Shown here: piece by piece, positions 1-10,670 of the stretch
How the letters are laid out: the number at the start of each line of letters is the position of its first letter
Position numbering within the stretch: position 1 is the first letter of the stretch
NCBI GenBank assembly: GCA_027604505.1
Contig: JADIIX010000066.1
Span: 4,238 to 68,237 of the forward strand
Origin: Gonapodya sp. JEL0774
Lineage: Eukaryota > Monoblepharomycota > Monoblepharidomycetes > Monoblepharidales > Gonapodyaceae
Length of the DNA stretch: 64,000 nt
Reading direction: 5' to 3'
Translations under genes and position numbers: made by a program
The notes under the pieces: model-generated
Database searches by the model: none
The model's input: the letters and a program-made list of their open reading frames with translations, nothing else
What the model was told of the DNA's origin: nothing

Positions 1-235
1 CCCCCCCCGAAGTCTTCCGCGCGTGCAGCCTGGAAGGAAGGGGAGAGACGTTTCACTACCTCAGTGTACGTTTCTTCTTGCGCAAATCGCGGGGCTTACA
101 TGGGCGAAGTTTCTCCGGGTGAGGGATGAAAGTTTGGTGAAAGGTGTGTGGCTGCATGTTTTCCGAAGACGCACAAAATTTGTGAGTTCACATTCAGCCT
201 GCGCGCTGTGAAGGTTTCGCCATCACCAAATATTC

Positions 236-1309
236 ATGTCCGTGGGATCGATAATTGAGACGATCGATGACCTCGAGTTCATCAAGGGAGAGAAACTAGT
301 GATTGGCCCTTCGGAAACCGAGCAGAGAAGGGTGACAGTCGTAGAATTCTGGTGAGTCCCATTATAAGTATTTACGGGAATACTGTAAGCCCTCATCTCT
401 TCGTCTCTTCGCTCAATTCGCGAAAAGGGCAACATGTGAGAGCTATCGTCTTTTCATCGATGTCCGTCATGGTTGCCTACATACACTTGAGTTACAAAAG
501 GGTGTCCACCTTGCCGCCAGTCCATCCCGCATTTGACCGAAGTGCAAAAGAAATACAAAGACAAAGACGTTTACCTTGTCGGGGTCACCAATGAACGAAA
601 CAAGAGGGTGAGTCCATTGGCGAGGGGAGTGGGCCTGTCGGCAGCTGTAGCTCGAATCGAGCACATCGCTGTCGTTTACACCTCGTGGGACACTCGCGCA
701 TTTCAATTGGTTTCCAAGGATAGGTTGGGGGGAAGCTCTGTCTCACTACCCGACCTATTCCCGCTCTATATGCTTCTGCCACTTTCTATCCTCTTGAACC
801 CGTGCTTTTACTTCACCTTCTAGCAAATCGAGCAATTCGTGTCCCAAATGGGCTCGCAAATGGACTACACCGTTGCCCTCGACCCTTCCAACAGCGCCCA
901 AGAGGCCCTCATGGTTCCAGCCGGTGCTCGTGGCATTCCACACGCTTTTATCCTCACTCCCGACAACAAGGTCGCATGGCACGGCCACCCCATGGAACCT
1001 GCCTTCGAACAGGAGCTAGAGAAAGCAGCAAAATCGGCGACGCCGAGGATCAAAGTGAAGCCCATTTTAGAATCCGAGGATGAGTTAATGAAGAGGTCGG
1101 TGAAGGACCTGAAGGCATTATTGCAGGAGAGGGGCGTGTATTTTGCAGATTGTGGTAGGTTGGGCTTTCGAGGTTTGGTATCGGGATCGATTCATGCAAC
1201 GTGCAGATTGTTAACAATTCGCCGTCTTCTCTCCGTTCATCCCTCTTTCTCTTTAGTCGAAAAGAGCGATCTTGCGAAGCGCATTGTGGAACGTTGCAGC
1301 AAGGTCTAA
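236..1309 (+). CDS. Thioredoxin-fold protein with C-terminal SAP-like (ARMET-C-type) tail
   Basis: Predicted exons are 236-351, 428-435, 501-607, 824-1154 and 1257-1309, summing to 615 nt (204 aa). The start is the first ATG of the open frame. Splicing through the 8-nt second exon yields FWATWCPPCRQSIPHL, a textbook thioredoxin/TlpA-like active site with a CPPC redox pair at about residues 44-47. The later segment GIPHAFILTPDNKVAWHGHP carries the cis-Pro loop and strand expected of the fold. The last 35 residues (SVKDLKALLQERGVYFADC then VEKSDLAKRIVERC) resemble the SAP-like module of ARMET/MANF C-termini and add a second cysteine pair. No signal peptide is evident, so a cytosolic thiol-oxidoreductase or redox-adaptor role is inferred. 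All introns are GT...AG. The gene converges on the Fap7 homologue. Confidence 0.85.
428..435 (+). other. 8-nt microexon of the thioredoxin-fold gene
   Basis: The eight bases GGCAACAT lie between an intron at 352-427 (gtgagt...aaaag) and an intron at 436-500 (gtgaga...aaaag). Including them completes a split Trp, adds Ala-Thr and opens the next Trp codon, giving WATWCPPC in frame. A direct 352-500 splice would leave the frame wrong for the CPPC motif. Confidence 0.8.
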
Positions 1310-1382
1310 ACTTGTCTTGTTCGGCACTCAGCGCATTGTGGAACGTTGCAACAAGGTCTAAGCTTTGCTTGTTCGCCACTCG
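1279..1382 (+). repeat. Imperfect tandem duplication of about 50 bp across the stop codon
   Basis: The segment starting gcgcattgtggaacgttgca at about 1280 recurs at about 1331 with a few substitutions, including the aaggtctaa stop context. The first unit encodes the last codons of the thioredoxin-fold gene. The second lies in its 3' flank, so a mutation of the stop would extend the protein with a similar peptide. Confidence 0.75.
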
Positions 1383-1515
1383 GTTATCTGTGTTTTTCTC
1401 TCTCTTTTCTTTTTTTTGAACGTCTATATATACAACGGCATGTTTAAAAAGACGCAGAAAGGTCCAATTATTTTCATGAAAGTCAGGATCTGTTTCGCCC
1501 ACGCCACGCCTCCAA

Positions 1516-2461
1516 TTATTCCTCCTCTTCCTCCAGCTCGTGGCCTTCCTCGACCAACTCACACCATTCCTCCCACCAGGCCGCCAACTTTTCCACGTTC
1601 CCGTCAAGATCCCCTGACCCGTCTGACCTCAGCTCGCAAAGAGCACGCCGGGAGTACGCACCGAGGGCTTCTTCCAAACACACTTGCATGATTTCTGCGG
1701 TGGTGTTTTCAGTGAGTTTCGCTTGCGGGTAGTTTCTACAGGAGGACCAGGGAGAACGATGAGTGGGGGCTGAAGCAGAAAGCACGCTTGCAATGCAACG
1801 AGGATACGCCCATCCACATCCGAATGAATTGCCACTTCCTCAAAGTTGAAATGTACAATTCCGCTCCACTCGCGGTACTCGAGTTCGAACACTCTTTCGA
1901 ATTCATTGGTTTGGTTTCAAACAATAACACGCACCTCTGCTCTAATCTGCGATACAACACTCCATTGTCCGTCCTTAGCACAACCACTAAGTCGAACCAC
2001 CTCTCTGGGAAAAAGTCACACCCATGATAGTCCACCACTTTGCCACCCTCCGCAAGCTGAGGCTCGAGTGCATCCACCACCTTGTCCTCGTCCACCACAT
2101 ACGCTGCCCAGGCATCATCGAACCCATCGTGCAGTCCGCGCTCCTTAACCCACTGCCCCACATCTACGTGCTCCGCATTGACTGCCAGCGCCAACAGCTC
2201 TGCAGTTGTTGATTTCCCTGTGCCCGGGGTACCGGTGATCAGAATGTTGGGACGTCGTCTTCGCGCAGTGCGGGCGAACTTGGATGGAACGGCCGGTGGT
2301 AAGGAGGAAAGTAGGCGGTCATCATTATCATCATCTTCGTCATCTCGGTCTGGGTGGATGCCATCAGTGTCGTTCCCGGCTCCGTTGGCGTCTGATCGCG
2401 GGTAAGTGTCGCCGAGCTCTAAATCGTCGTCCATCATTTCTGACTCGAAGATGCCAGCCAT
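1516..2461 (-). CDS. FAP7: Fap7 / adenylate kinase isoenzyme 6 homologue
   Basis: Exons 2461-1935 and 1735-1516 join in frame to 747 nt (248 aa). The protein has the P-loop GTPGTGKST at about residues 77-85, followed by family segments including VDYHGCDFFPERWFDLVVVL. Across the splice it reads YRRLEQRNYPQAKLTENTTA, the lid region typical of Fap7/hCINAP. Fap7 is an atypical adenylate kinase/ATPase that acts with uS11 in late 20S pre-rRNA processing of the small ribosomal subunit. Family members are usually about 170-200 aa; here an acidic extension of about 70 residues (DDEDDDNDDR) precedes the P-loop, and the tail ends in a run of Glu. The start ATG at 2461 heads the open frame, but an internal start cannot be excluded. 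The gene is divergent from the Nab2 homologue. Confidence 0.88.
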
Positions 2462-3200
2462 CTTAGATCTCGTCAGCTATCAGGATTGGAATGCTTCTGT
2501 CCTAGACGGACGGATGCTCAGTCGGCTTTCAATATCTTGTTTTTTGGGGAAATTTAATTGGAGCTCTGAAAAGAGAAAGTGGCAGGGGACGGATCCAATC
2601 CTGAGTTTGCGGCACCCCGGAGATTCGGATTTGGTCGGCGACGGACCCATACACGATTTTCACATACGAAATCCGGATTGTATCATGGTTCGGACTCTGG
2701 AGTGCCCGGGTCAGATTAGTTGGCTGGGTTCAGTCGCTGCATTTGTTCCAATTTCGTTTCCAACTGAAGCCCAGAGCTCAGATAACACAATCCACGTATA
2801 TCTCATCTAATAATATCACTGACTTTTTGCATGCAATCGAAGATAGATTCCTGATAAAAGAGTTTCATTCAAACCTTTGTTCCTTCCGTCATTCCCACCT
2901 AATTTCTTCACAAAAATTACTGGGTTTCAAAGTCGAATTAGCGCAATAGCGACAGCCTGTGCGACCTTGTGAAGTAATAAGTGTATGTTCGGCTATTGGA
3001 AGTTCTGGGCTGGCTGGGACTGGTGGGACAGAACTTGGATTTGCTGTGTTTCTTGGGATAATCTCCCGGGACTCCTCCCACGGTCTCCATTAGTTCCTCT
3101 ACATCCCTGATTCTCCAGCTTGCGTCGCCTTCGCGCGTCAACGGTGGATCGACGTGGAACGCGATTTTCGTGAAGTGAGGGTTTCTCCCAGCTCACATCA
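2462..3200. promoter_or_regulatory. Divergent intergenic region between FAP7 and NAB2 homologues
   Basis: About 740 bp separate two head-to-head genes for RNA-processing factors. No convincing coding frame is seen. It must contain both 5' UTRs and promoters, but I recognise no specific element. Confidence 0.5.
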
Positions 3201-5624
3201 ATGGCGGCACTTATAACAGAGGACGGTCAGAACAGGCTGCAGGTACGTTTTCGTTGCGATACTCAATCTGAGTTTGATTGCCGATTCATATCTGTATCTG
3301 CGGCTTCCACGACTTTCTGTCCTCGTTTGCACATTCGCTGTTTCGCCACACCACTGCATGATCACCGTCGGTTCTTTTCCCTTTCCATCACTATTCGCCA
3401 TCCTCAGGACGCCATCCAAGAAAAGCTCCGGGAACTGGGAATCGATAATGATGTGCTTGCGCAGTTCGTTGCGGTAATGGTCTGTAACGGGAAGACGAGA
3501 CCTCAGGTAGAGGAGGAACTGTCCACGAGTGAGTAGGAGAATTTGTAGATTTAAGAGAAGAGGTGACTGAAGAGGACGCGGCGATTCTTGGCGAATGCAA
3601 GGTGGAGTTACCGAAGCAGTCATATTAGATTTGAATCCAGCATGAGACACTGCTTGCAGTCTCTAACTCGCTATTGTTAATGAAAGCTGGTGAATTTGGG
3701 TTTACATGCGTCGTCAACCTGATTTGGGTTGAACCGATCGAAATTTGTAAACACTTTCCTCTATACTTTCGATGGAACATTTGCTTTGCTGTTCAGTCAG
3801 CTGACATGGCGTGTACTCACCGTTATCCGCTCCGCTTTTCTCACTTTGTCCGGTGAACTCCTCCTTAATCACTCCTTCGACCAATCCTTAAAGTTGTTGG
3901 CGATGAAATGGACGTCTCGGGATTCTGTGGTTGGCTTTTTGCCAGCATGGGACCAATTCTTTCAGGACAGTCACCGTCAGTTGTCGGCCCGGGTGTGAAA
4001 ACAGAGGACGGGATGGATAGTAAGTAGATTTTGAAGTTGTCCCGAACATCCTTCACTCTCCTCGAATCCTCCCACTAATAATACATCTCTCGCATTTCAG
4101 CTCACGGCCCCCAAACTGTCAACTTCAATTTTGACAGCTCTCACGCCACCCCCATCCCCGTTGACATCTCGGACTCACGCTCGTCCGCACCCCGCCGATT
4201 CCGCCAAAACCGTCTCCTCGATATGGCAATTGAGTCAGCCGCCCGAGACACGGGTGCGGGCGCGTCAGTCTTTGCTGTCGCGGGGGCTGTGAACCCGAGC
4301 TACAGGCCTGCAGGCCGGCCGGGTGCTCGTGTCTCCCCCCAGCCCGCACTTATCCAGGCGCAAATGGGAGGCGCATTCGACGAAAGCCAGGGTGTCATCA
4401 ATTGGGATGATTCAGAGATGCCCATCGATGGCGAGTTCCCGCCTGTGCCTGGCTCCGGACCCATTCGCGGACGCGGGCAACCAACCAGGCAGCAACCGTA
4501 CCCTCAACCGATTGTGGGCGCCGCCGCCAAAGGCATCAAGACACCAGGCCCGCCACCGCCCGCAAACCCGCTCCCTAGGCAGGATGTGGACCAACTTGTA
4601 AACGAACCGGCTACAACCTTCACGGTAACTCTCAACGGGCAGGTGATTGAGGAGAGGGTAGAAACTAAGCCTGTACGGTGTAGCTATTGGCCGCAGTGCA
4701 AGAACGGTGCTCAATGCAGATTCTGGCACCCTGTGGAAGTAAGTTCAATCGTAATTTATCTCTGTGGGCAACTGTGCGAATTGTGAGCCAACCACGCATT
4801 TGTGCACACGACAGCTCTGCCCGCAGTGGCCCAACTGCCCTTACTCCGACTCTCAGTGCCTCTACATTCACCCTGCCAAATCCTCCATCCAACGCCAAAA
4901 TCAACCATCCGTGGCTTCTGTAACTGCAGGCACTCCTGGTGCGAAACGTGGAGGGGCAGCCTACCAACCGCCGAGGGCATTCCCCAACAAAACCCTCAAC
5001 ACTACTGCCAATACCGGAGATCTCGCTGCCTCTGCATCTTCCGGAGCTCCCGTCTCTGGAGTCATCCCTTCCCCGACGCTGCAGGATTGCATGTACGGGG
5101 CCAATTGTGCTCGTGCTGACTGCAAATTCTTCCATCCCTCCCCATCCGCCATTACCCTTCCCCGTGCTGGCGTTGGACGCGTTCCCATGACCGACCCGCG
5201 TCGAGCCGCTCGCTGCAAATACTTCCCCGCATGTGAGAACCCGGATTGTGGTTTCTACCACCCCAGTCCAGCTGCCGCAAAGTCTGGGGGTCCTCGGGTG
5301 GCTGGTGCGTCAACCGTGGATGACTCCTTGATGATTGATGTGGACGGCGATGGCGCCCTTTCCGGATCCATCGGATCATCGTCCAGTGCTGGATTAACGG
5401 GTGCTCGCTCACCCATGAACGGCAAGATCCCTGTGGCATGCAAGTTTGTTCCCTTTTGCACGAGGCCCAACTGCGCATTCGAGCACAAACCTGAGGTCCT
5501 GGAAAAGCTGGAGGCGGAGAAACGAAATGGTGCTGCAACCGCGGACCGCAAGTTTGCGGCAGAACAGGTGGAGGAGAGGGTTCCTGTCGCAAAAGTCGAG
5601 GGAGAGGACACGGTGATGGCGTGA
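3201..5624 (+). CDS. NAB2: Nab2/ZC3H14-type poly(A)-binding protein with five CCCH fingers
   Basis: Exons 3201-3242, 3408-3528, 3894-4019, 4101-4738 and 4815-5624 sum to 1737 nt (578 aa). The first about 85 residues form a helical PWI-like N-terminus: LQDAIQEKLRELGID, then VAVMVCNGKTRPQVEEEL, then FCGWLFASMG. This matches the Nab2 N-terminal domain that contacts mRNA-export partners. A Pro/Gly-rich linker follows. Five tandem CCCH fingers run from about residue 290 to 535: CSYWPQCKNGAQCRFWH, CPQWPNCPYSDSQCLYIH, CMYGANCARADCKFFH, CKYFPACENPDCGFYH and CKFVPFCTRPNCAFEH. The C-x5-C-x4-6-C-x3-H spacing is diagnostic for the Nab2/ZC3H14 family, which binds polyadenosine in the nucleus and controls poly(A) length and export. 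Yeast Nab2 has seven fingers and ZC3H14 five, so this protein is ZC3H14-like in finger count. Finger 1 and finger 2 are separated by an intron. Confidence 0.9.
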
Positions 5625-5839
5625 TGTCGGGTGCCATGATTAGCAGGTCACAAATGGGAGAGATGGTAGTAGATCACGACTCTTTTGTCACGAATCAAAA
5701 ATCTTCCCAACCGAACTCCGAAATATACACAGTGCTTCGTTCCAATATCATCATTTACAAAACAATACACATATAACGGTATCTGGTGCAACAATTAAAC
5801 ATTCACAATACGCAAGAATGCAACAAAAAAAACGTTGTT

Positions 5840-8131
5840 CTATTCGTCCGAATCATGTGGTGGGGAGTGGAAGAATGAATCCACTCCACTAAAAGTCACC
5901 GATTTCTTCCGAGGTGGGGGGTCGTTCCATTGGCGCAAGACCCCCTTCGGTGGATCAGGGGCAGGTTGAGTGAGCGTGTCTTTCGAAGCTGTGGATTCAC
6001 TGGGTGATAGTGGACTGGAACTGGTGGGTGACTGCACGGGTTCGTCTGCAATTCGATAGCCGGGAGTCTTAGTCCAGGGTTCCGGGGAGGAGCCTCCCAC
6101 AGTATGCTCCGACCCACTGTCGGAAACGAACGGGGGAAGGAATGTCAGGGGGATTGGAGGTGGCGGTGGAGTCGACGGCCCCGCAGAGGAGCAAATGACT
6201 GTGGAGTCTCCAGTTGAGGATACGCGAGAGATGGGGGAGATCGGAGTGAAAGAGGAAGTCGGATTTGCATCTCCTTCAGAGAGTGGCGGACTTCCCTTCC
6301 CATAGCCTCCTGCATCGCCGTCTGTTTGAGCTTGGCCAGCATTCTCGGCAGACAACGTATCCGCAACAATTTTCCCGTTGTTACTCTGCTCGCGATCCGG
6401 TTTCTCGTCCTCCACATTCTCGAGCCCCACATCAGAATCATTCACCATCGCTTCCGCTGCTGACGCCGCTGATAGTATATCATCCATTCCAAAACCGAGT
6501 CCGCCTCCAACATTAAGCACGAGATGGTTGGGAACAGCGGCGGGATTCGGAAGAGCTTTCGGCTTCGACCTGGGCTTCGGTTTTGGGATGACCCGTTCAG
6601 CAGGAAGGCTCACTGGCAGTTCGACGGCGGGTTCGGCGGCGGCAGAGAGGTCTCCATCTACAGGTTGTTGCGCATTACCAACAACACGAGGCATCGGTGG
6701 TGCGATCGTGGGAGGCTGTGCTATGGGAACTCGAGGCGCAAGGATAACAAGAGGTTTCGGTGGCCCAACCGAGACTGGTTTGGGTGAAGTAGTGAGCTGG
6801 TCTGGTTGTATCGGGTGTTGAGCCTCTCCAGCATTTCCTCGTGACGTATTCCACTTATTCTGGCTGGATGAGCTGACTTCATCATCCTCGGTGAAGGGAT
6901 TTTGCCACGGCACCTGCGATTCGTAGAAAGATGGCACTCTCTTTGTCGCTGAGTGGGGATCTAACTGCTGGTACTGAAGTTGTCTGGCGGCCCAGTCCTT
7001 TTCATTTTCTTGCTCTGGGAATCCACCGTCGCCACCCGGCTCGTCGTCATAGTCCCCCTCCATATCATGTTCATCGTACCCACTCCAACCATTCCCAATC
7101 TGGCGCATTTCAATCCCGTTGGGTCCTTGAAAACGAACGGGATGGAAGGACCCGATGTATTGTTCTTCCTGTGTCTCGTAATAGTCGTCAAACGATCCGG
7201 CCGAGTGTTCCGAAGGAGACCTTTGCGGTTCCGTCAGCCTCTTGTAAATTGCCATACCCTCGTCCTCGTATGTTTCAAAGTCTGGAACGCCGGCCATATG
7301 CATGGCCGCAACGATGGCCTCGTTGCGAACTTGAGTGGGCCGCAGGCTCAGGCTGGTGGAGAGGGTTGAGGCAGGAACCAAGCCGGCCATGGACAAGTTC
7401 GACCGAGACTCTAAAGATACGGGAAGTCCGTTACGACCAAGAATGGGTGACCTCGGGCTGAGGAGACTGTCACCGTCTATCCCTGGGATAAGTGGCGAGT
7501 GAAGTTGAGATTCGGGGATAAGAACCCGGCCGGTGGATTTGTCAACCACAACGCCAGGTGGACGATAAAAGTCGTTTGGACCAGGAGGGCCAATGGGGGA
7601 GTCGGTGTCGTCGTTGCCGACGAGACCCTGTGCCTCCAGCTCCAGATATCGTTGTCTAGCAAATAAGTTTGTGGCCGACTGCCGCATTTTCTTTTCCCGC
7701 CGACTGCAATAGAGCATTATTGCCATGGTTGCGATAAATATCTGTGATGGTGACGAGTTAATTGGGCAAAAAATCAGGAGGGTTTAAGATTTTGTCACAA
7801 CTCGAGCTGTCTGTGAAAGACAGACTGCAAAGGAACGGCTCACCAGTCCAACGAGCCCTCCTACAGCTGCTCCAACGATAAGTCCAACTTTGGACGATCC
7901 CCCTCCCACTGCTCCAGCATCGGGGATGAGCAAAGTCTGTTGTGTGAATGCGGCAGTGGCGTTTGGATTGTATTCGTAGTTCGTCGAGTTGTCCGTTGTC
8001 GTGGTATTTATGTCAGTGGTCCCTTTTGGAGGCCCGTCCTGTCCAGGGGGTGGTCCAGCCCAAGTGACGTTGGAAAGGTCGAATTGTCTTTTGTAAGGTT
8101 CATGGTGGTGGCGGTTCCGAAGCAGTGGCAT
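5840..8131 (-). CDS. Single-pass membrane protein with glycosylated ectodomain and PP1-docking-like tail
   Basis: Exons 8131-7844 and 7741-5840 join in frame (729 aa from ATG 8131). The N-terminal part has a basic HHHEPYKRQ stretch and several N-glycosylation sequons (NVT, NTT, NST, NAT). The transmembrane helix VGLIVGAAVGGLVGLIFIAT is assembled across the intron and is followed by a basic stop-transfer CSRREKK. A long Ser/Thr/Pro-rich cytoplasmic tail ends with RKKSVTFSGVDSFFHS, which contains KSVTF, a match to the RVxF docking motif of protein phosphatase 1. In-frame sequence upstream of ATG 8131 reads GIASCLCRAFPLVLAIQT after a possible acceptor at about 8208, so a further 5' exon supplying the signal peptide is likely. 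The architecture resembles fungal cell-surface sensor or polarity proteins, but I recognise no family. Function unknown. Confidence 0.7.
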
Positions 8132-9239
8132 GGTTTGTATCGCCAGGACCAGCGGAAACGCTCGACACAGGCAGCTGGCGATCCCTGCTGGTGTCGATGG
8201 CTAATTTGCGTCGCCTGCGAATCCAGGGCGAGATCTCGGGTTCCCGAATGGTGTGTCCCACGAGAAGCTCGTCAAAGTCAGACCGCCCCTCGCCAAAGTA
8301 ATCTCTATGAAGATTTCTGTACAAGATGAAAGAAAACAAGGGCTGAGCGTTGGGCGGATGGTGCTGGCGAGTTCCTGATCACAGAAGAACAACAAGCACT
8401 GGACCAGTCAGGGAGCACCCCAGTGAAGAATCCAACGAGTTTCCAAAACAGGTAACAAACCAACGGCGACAAATTCTTTCAATCAATGAAGGAAGGAAGT
8501 TATTTCAATCAATGGAGGGACTCTTGTTCTTTCTATTCTACGTCCGCGTCTCCCTTTCCACGAGAATAGTGCTAATAATCACAAACCGATGATCTATAAG
8601 TGCTTCAAACAAAAATCTCCAGGTTCCTCGTGTCTATTATTCGAGCTTTCTGATTTAGGGATAGATGTAGGTCATAACCACATCCATCGGGCCCTCCATC
8701 GCACAGACGACGCTGCACACGGAAGAGCAGATAAGAATGGTGGCACAACCCGCGAAACATTGTTCTGCGCTTGTTTTGACGCTCGGAAATCAACGATAGA
8801 GGAAACAACATCGATTGAGCAACACGATCAAGCGTGAAATAAGAGTGGTTGATAAAGGATTACTCGATAAAGGAACCACGTTGAGTGTTTGCATCTTCAG
8901 AAGTGCTCCACTGGACCAGCTATTGCGGCTGACCATCGCGGACAACCCATGCGGGCTGTCCAGGAAGGAAAGCCGTACGACACTGGGCAGAGAGAGCCAA
9001 AAGTCACAATCGCAAGGAAGGCGAAATTCTCATTCGGCCTGCCGGCTGATGGCTGATGCCTGATGCCGGGGTTCGATTTATCGTGCACAAGTAAAGTTCC
9101 TGCAATTGAAGTGAGAAAAAAAGAACTGTGCTTTGGTGATGGCCGAGTGAACAGCAACCCCAGCCCTCTCCAACCCCTTTGTTCCCTCGCCAACCCGTCA
9201 ACTTCGTCGCCAACCACAGCCCCACCTGCCGCCGCATGT
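8132..9239. promoter_or_regulatory. Divergent intergenic region
   Basis: About 1.1 kb lies between the membrane-protein gene (-) and the VanZ-like gene (+). It probably includes a missing 5' exon of the membrane-protein gene near 8208-8400. No other coding frame is convincing and no element is recognised. Confidence 0.4.
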
Positions 9240-10164
9240 ATGCATCAAATGGTGCAGCTTGTTCTGCGCAGCATACGCCTTCATCCTCTTCCAATAAGCT
9301 TAGCGATTCTTCTGCTGGCACCAATCATGCTCTTCCTCGGGCTGGCACCTAATCCCGTTGTGAATCCTCTTTTGCCACCCGCTTTCAGAGACAATGATAA
9401 ACTGCTACATGCCACTGCGTTCGCTGTGTTGACAGCTGATATTGTGTGGTGCTGGTCTTGGAGAGAGCGGTACGGACATGTGTCAAGAGGAAACCTGCCG
9501 AATGAGGAGCTCCTTGACATTGAAACGGGTTTGGTGACCGAATCTGATTCACCCTCTGCTCCGGAAGCAAACGTGGAAGTAGATAACGTGGATGCAGATC
9601 GCATCGCTCTCCTCTCCTCACTTAAAGATCACGTGGACACCCGTTCCCTTGCAGAGAGCTACAGAATTCGTATTGCCGCGATCGCACAGGACTCTTACAC
9701 TCGCCGTGCCCTGACTATCCGACTAGGGATCAACGCAGTGATTATGTTAGGAGCTGCAATTGTGAGCGAGGTCGTTCAGCATATCGCTGCTCCGGTAGGT
9801 GTTTTTCGCTTGTCGAAATGGCCAATGTTTGTCATATTTTCGCTATGGAACACTCAATGGAGCTTTGAAAACTGTGACTTCTGGGAGAAAACGTACAGGA
9901 AGACTGTATATTGGGAGCGGGGGCCGCCCCTTCACCTTCTCACCGCCCAACCCCCACTATTCCCTGTGCCACGAATCCTCCTTCAAGTACCGCTCTTTTG
10001 ACATCTTCGACATTTTTGCGAATTTTACTGGCGTCGCTGTGGGAGTATCTTTCGCTGCCCTTTGTGAGCCTGCCTTATCTTGGTTAAAGAGCGAGGGACT
10101 TGGGACAATTTGGTGGACATGGAATGCCGTGGGTGCTGTGTGCGGGTTGGCAACTAGGTGGTGA
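9240..10164 (+). CDS. VanZ-like integral membrane protein
   Basis: Exons 9240-9794 and 9988-10164 join in phase 0, giving 243 aa. The open frame continues upstream to 9063, but ATG 9240 is the first that directly precedes the hydrophobic start. About four membrane segments are seen. The VanZ signature residues are present: DKLLHATAF after TM1, SEVVQHIAAP at the end of TM3, and across the splice YRSFDIFDIFANFTG leading to the last helix. An acidic linker of about 70 residues (DIETGLVTESDSPSAPEANV) separates TM2 and TM3. VanZ-like proteins occur in bacteria (teicoplanin resistance) and as unstudied proteins in fungi; the biochemical role is not established, so none is assigned. Confidence 0.75.
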
Positions 10165-10670
10165 TTATGTCAGTGTGCATGGATCACTTCGGTTGAGTGA
10201 CAAACAGGAGGGCGATGGGGTGTCCAATCACTTCCACAACTTTGACATTTCATTGGATGTTCGTCAAACTCTGAGAGAGGGAACATGCATGGCCCAAGAG
10301 CCGTATGACCAATCCGAGTACGGCAGACAATGAATGCAAGGGATATTCTCGCATCAGTATCTATTTACTGTATGTACATCGCTGGTACTCGCTTCACACC
10401 TTCAAGTATGCCCGTACAATCGATTCTGCTACTATCAAACAGAATAGACCTCTATCCGACGACTGTACGGGCGGTTTCGTAAGGGGACCTACGACAGTCT
10501 GATGACCGTGTATTACTATGCAAAGTTCAATCCCGAAAGTACTAGATTTAGCTAAGAAACTCTCCATTGGATTTAGCGACGTTATTTTTCTTATTACATT
10601 GCAACTGCACCCAGGATGGCGGGGCCACAGCCTGTGCTCAGAAATAGAAAATTAAAATTACTCATCAAGA
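10165..10670. other. Intergenic region without recognisable gene
   Basis: About 500 bp follow the VanZ-like stop and precede the carrier ATG. No coding frame with family similarity and no repeat is seen. It should contain the carrier promoter. Confidence 0.4.

Noticed and set aside
1050-1607. 185-codon minus-strand frame over the thioredoxin-fold 3' end
   Set aside because: It overlaps coding exons of a recognised gene and its translation is low-complexity, without motif.
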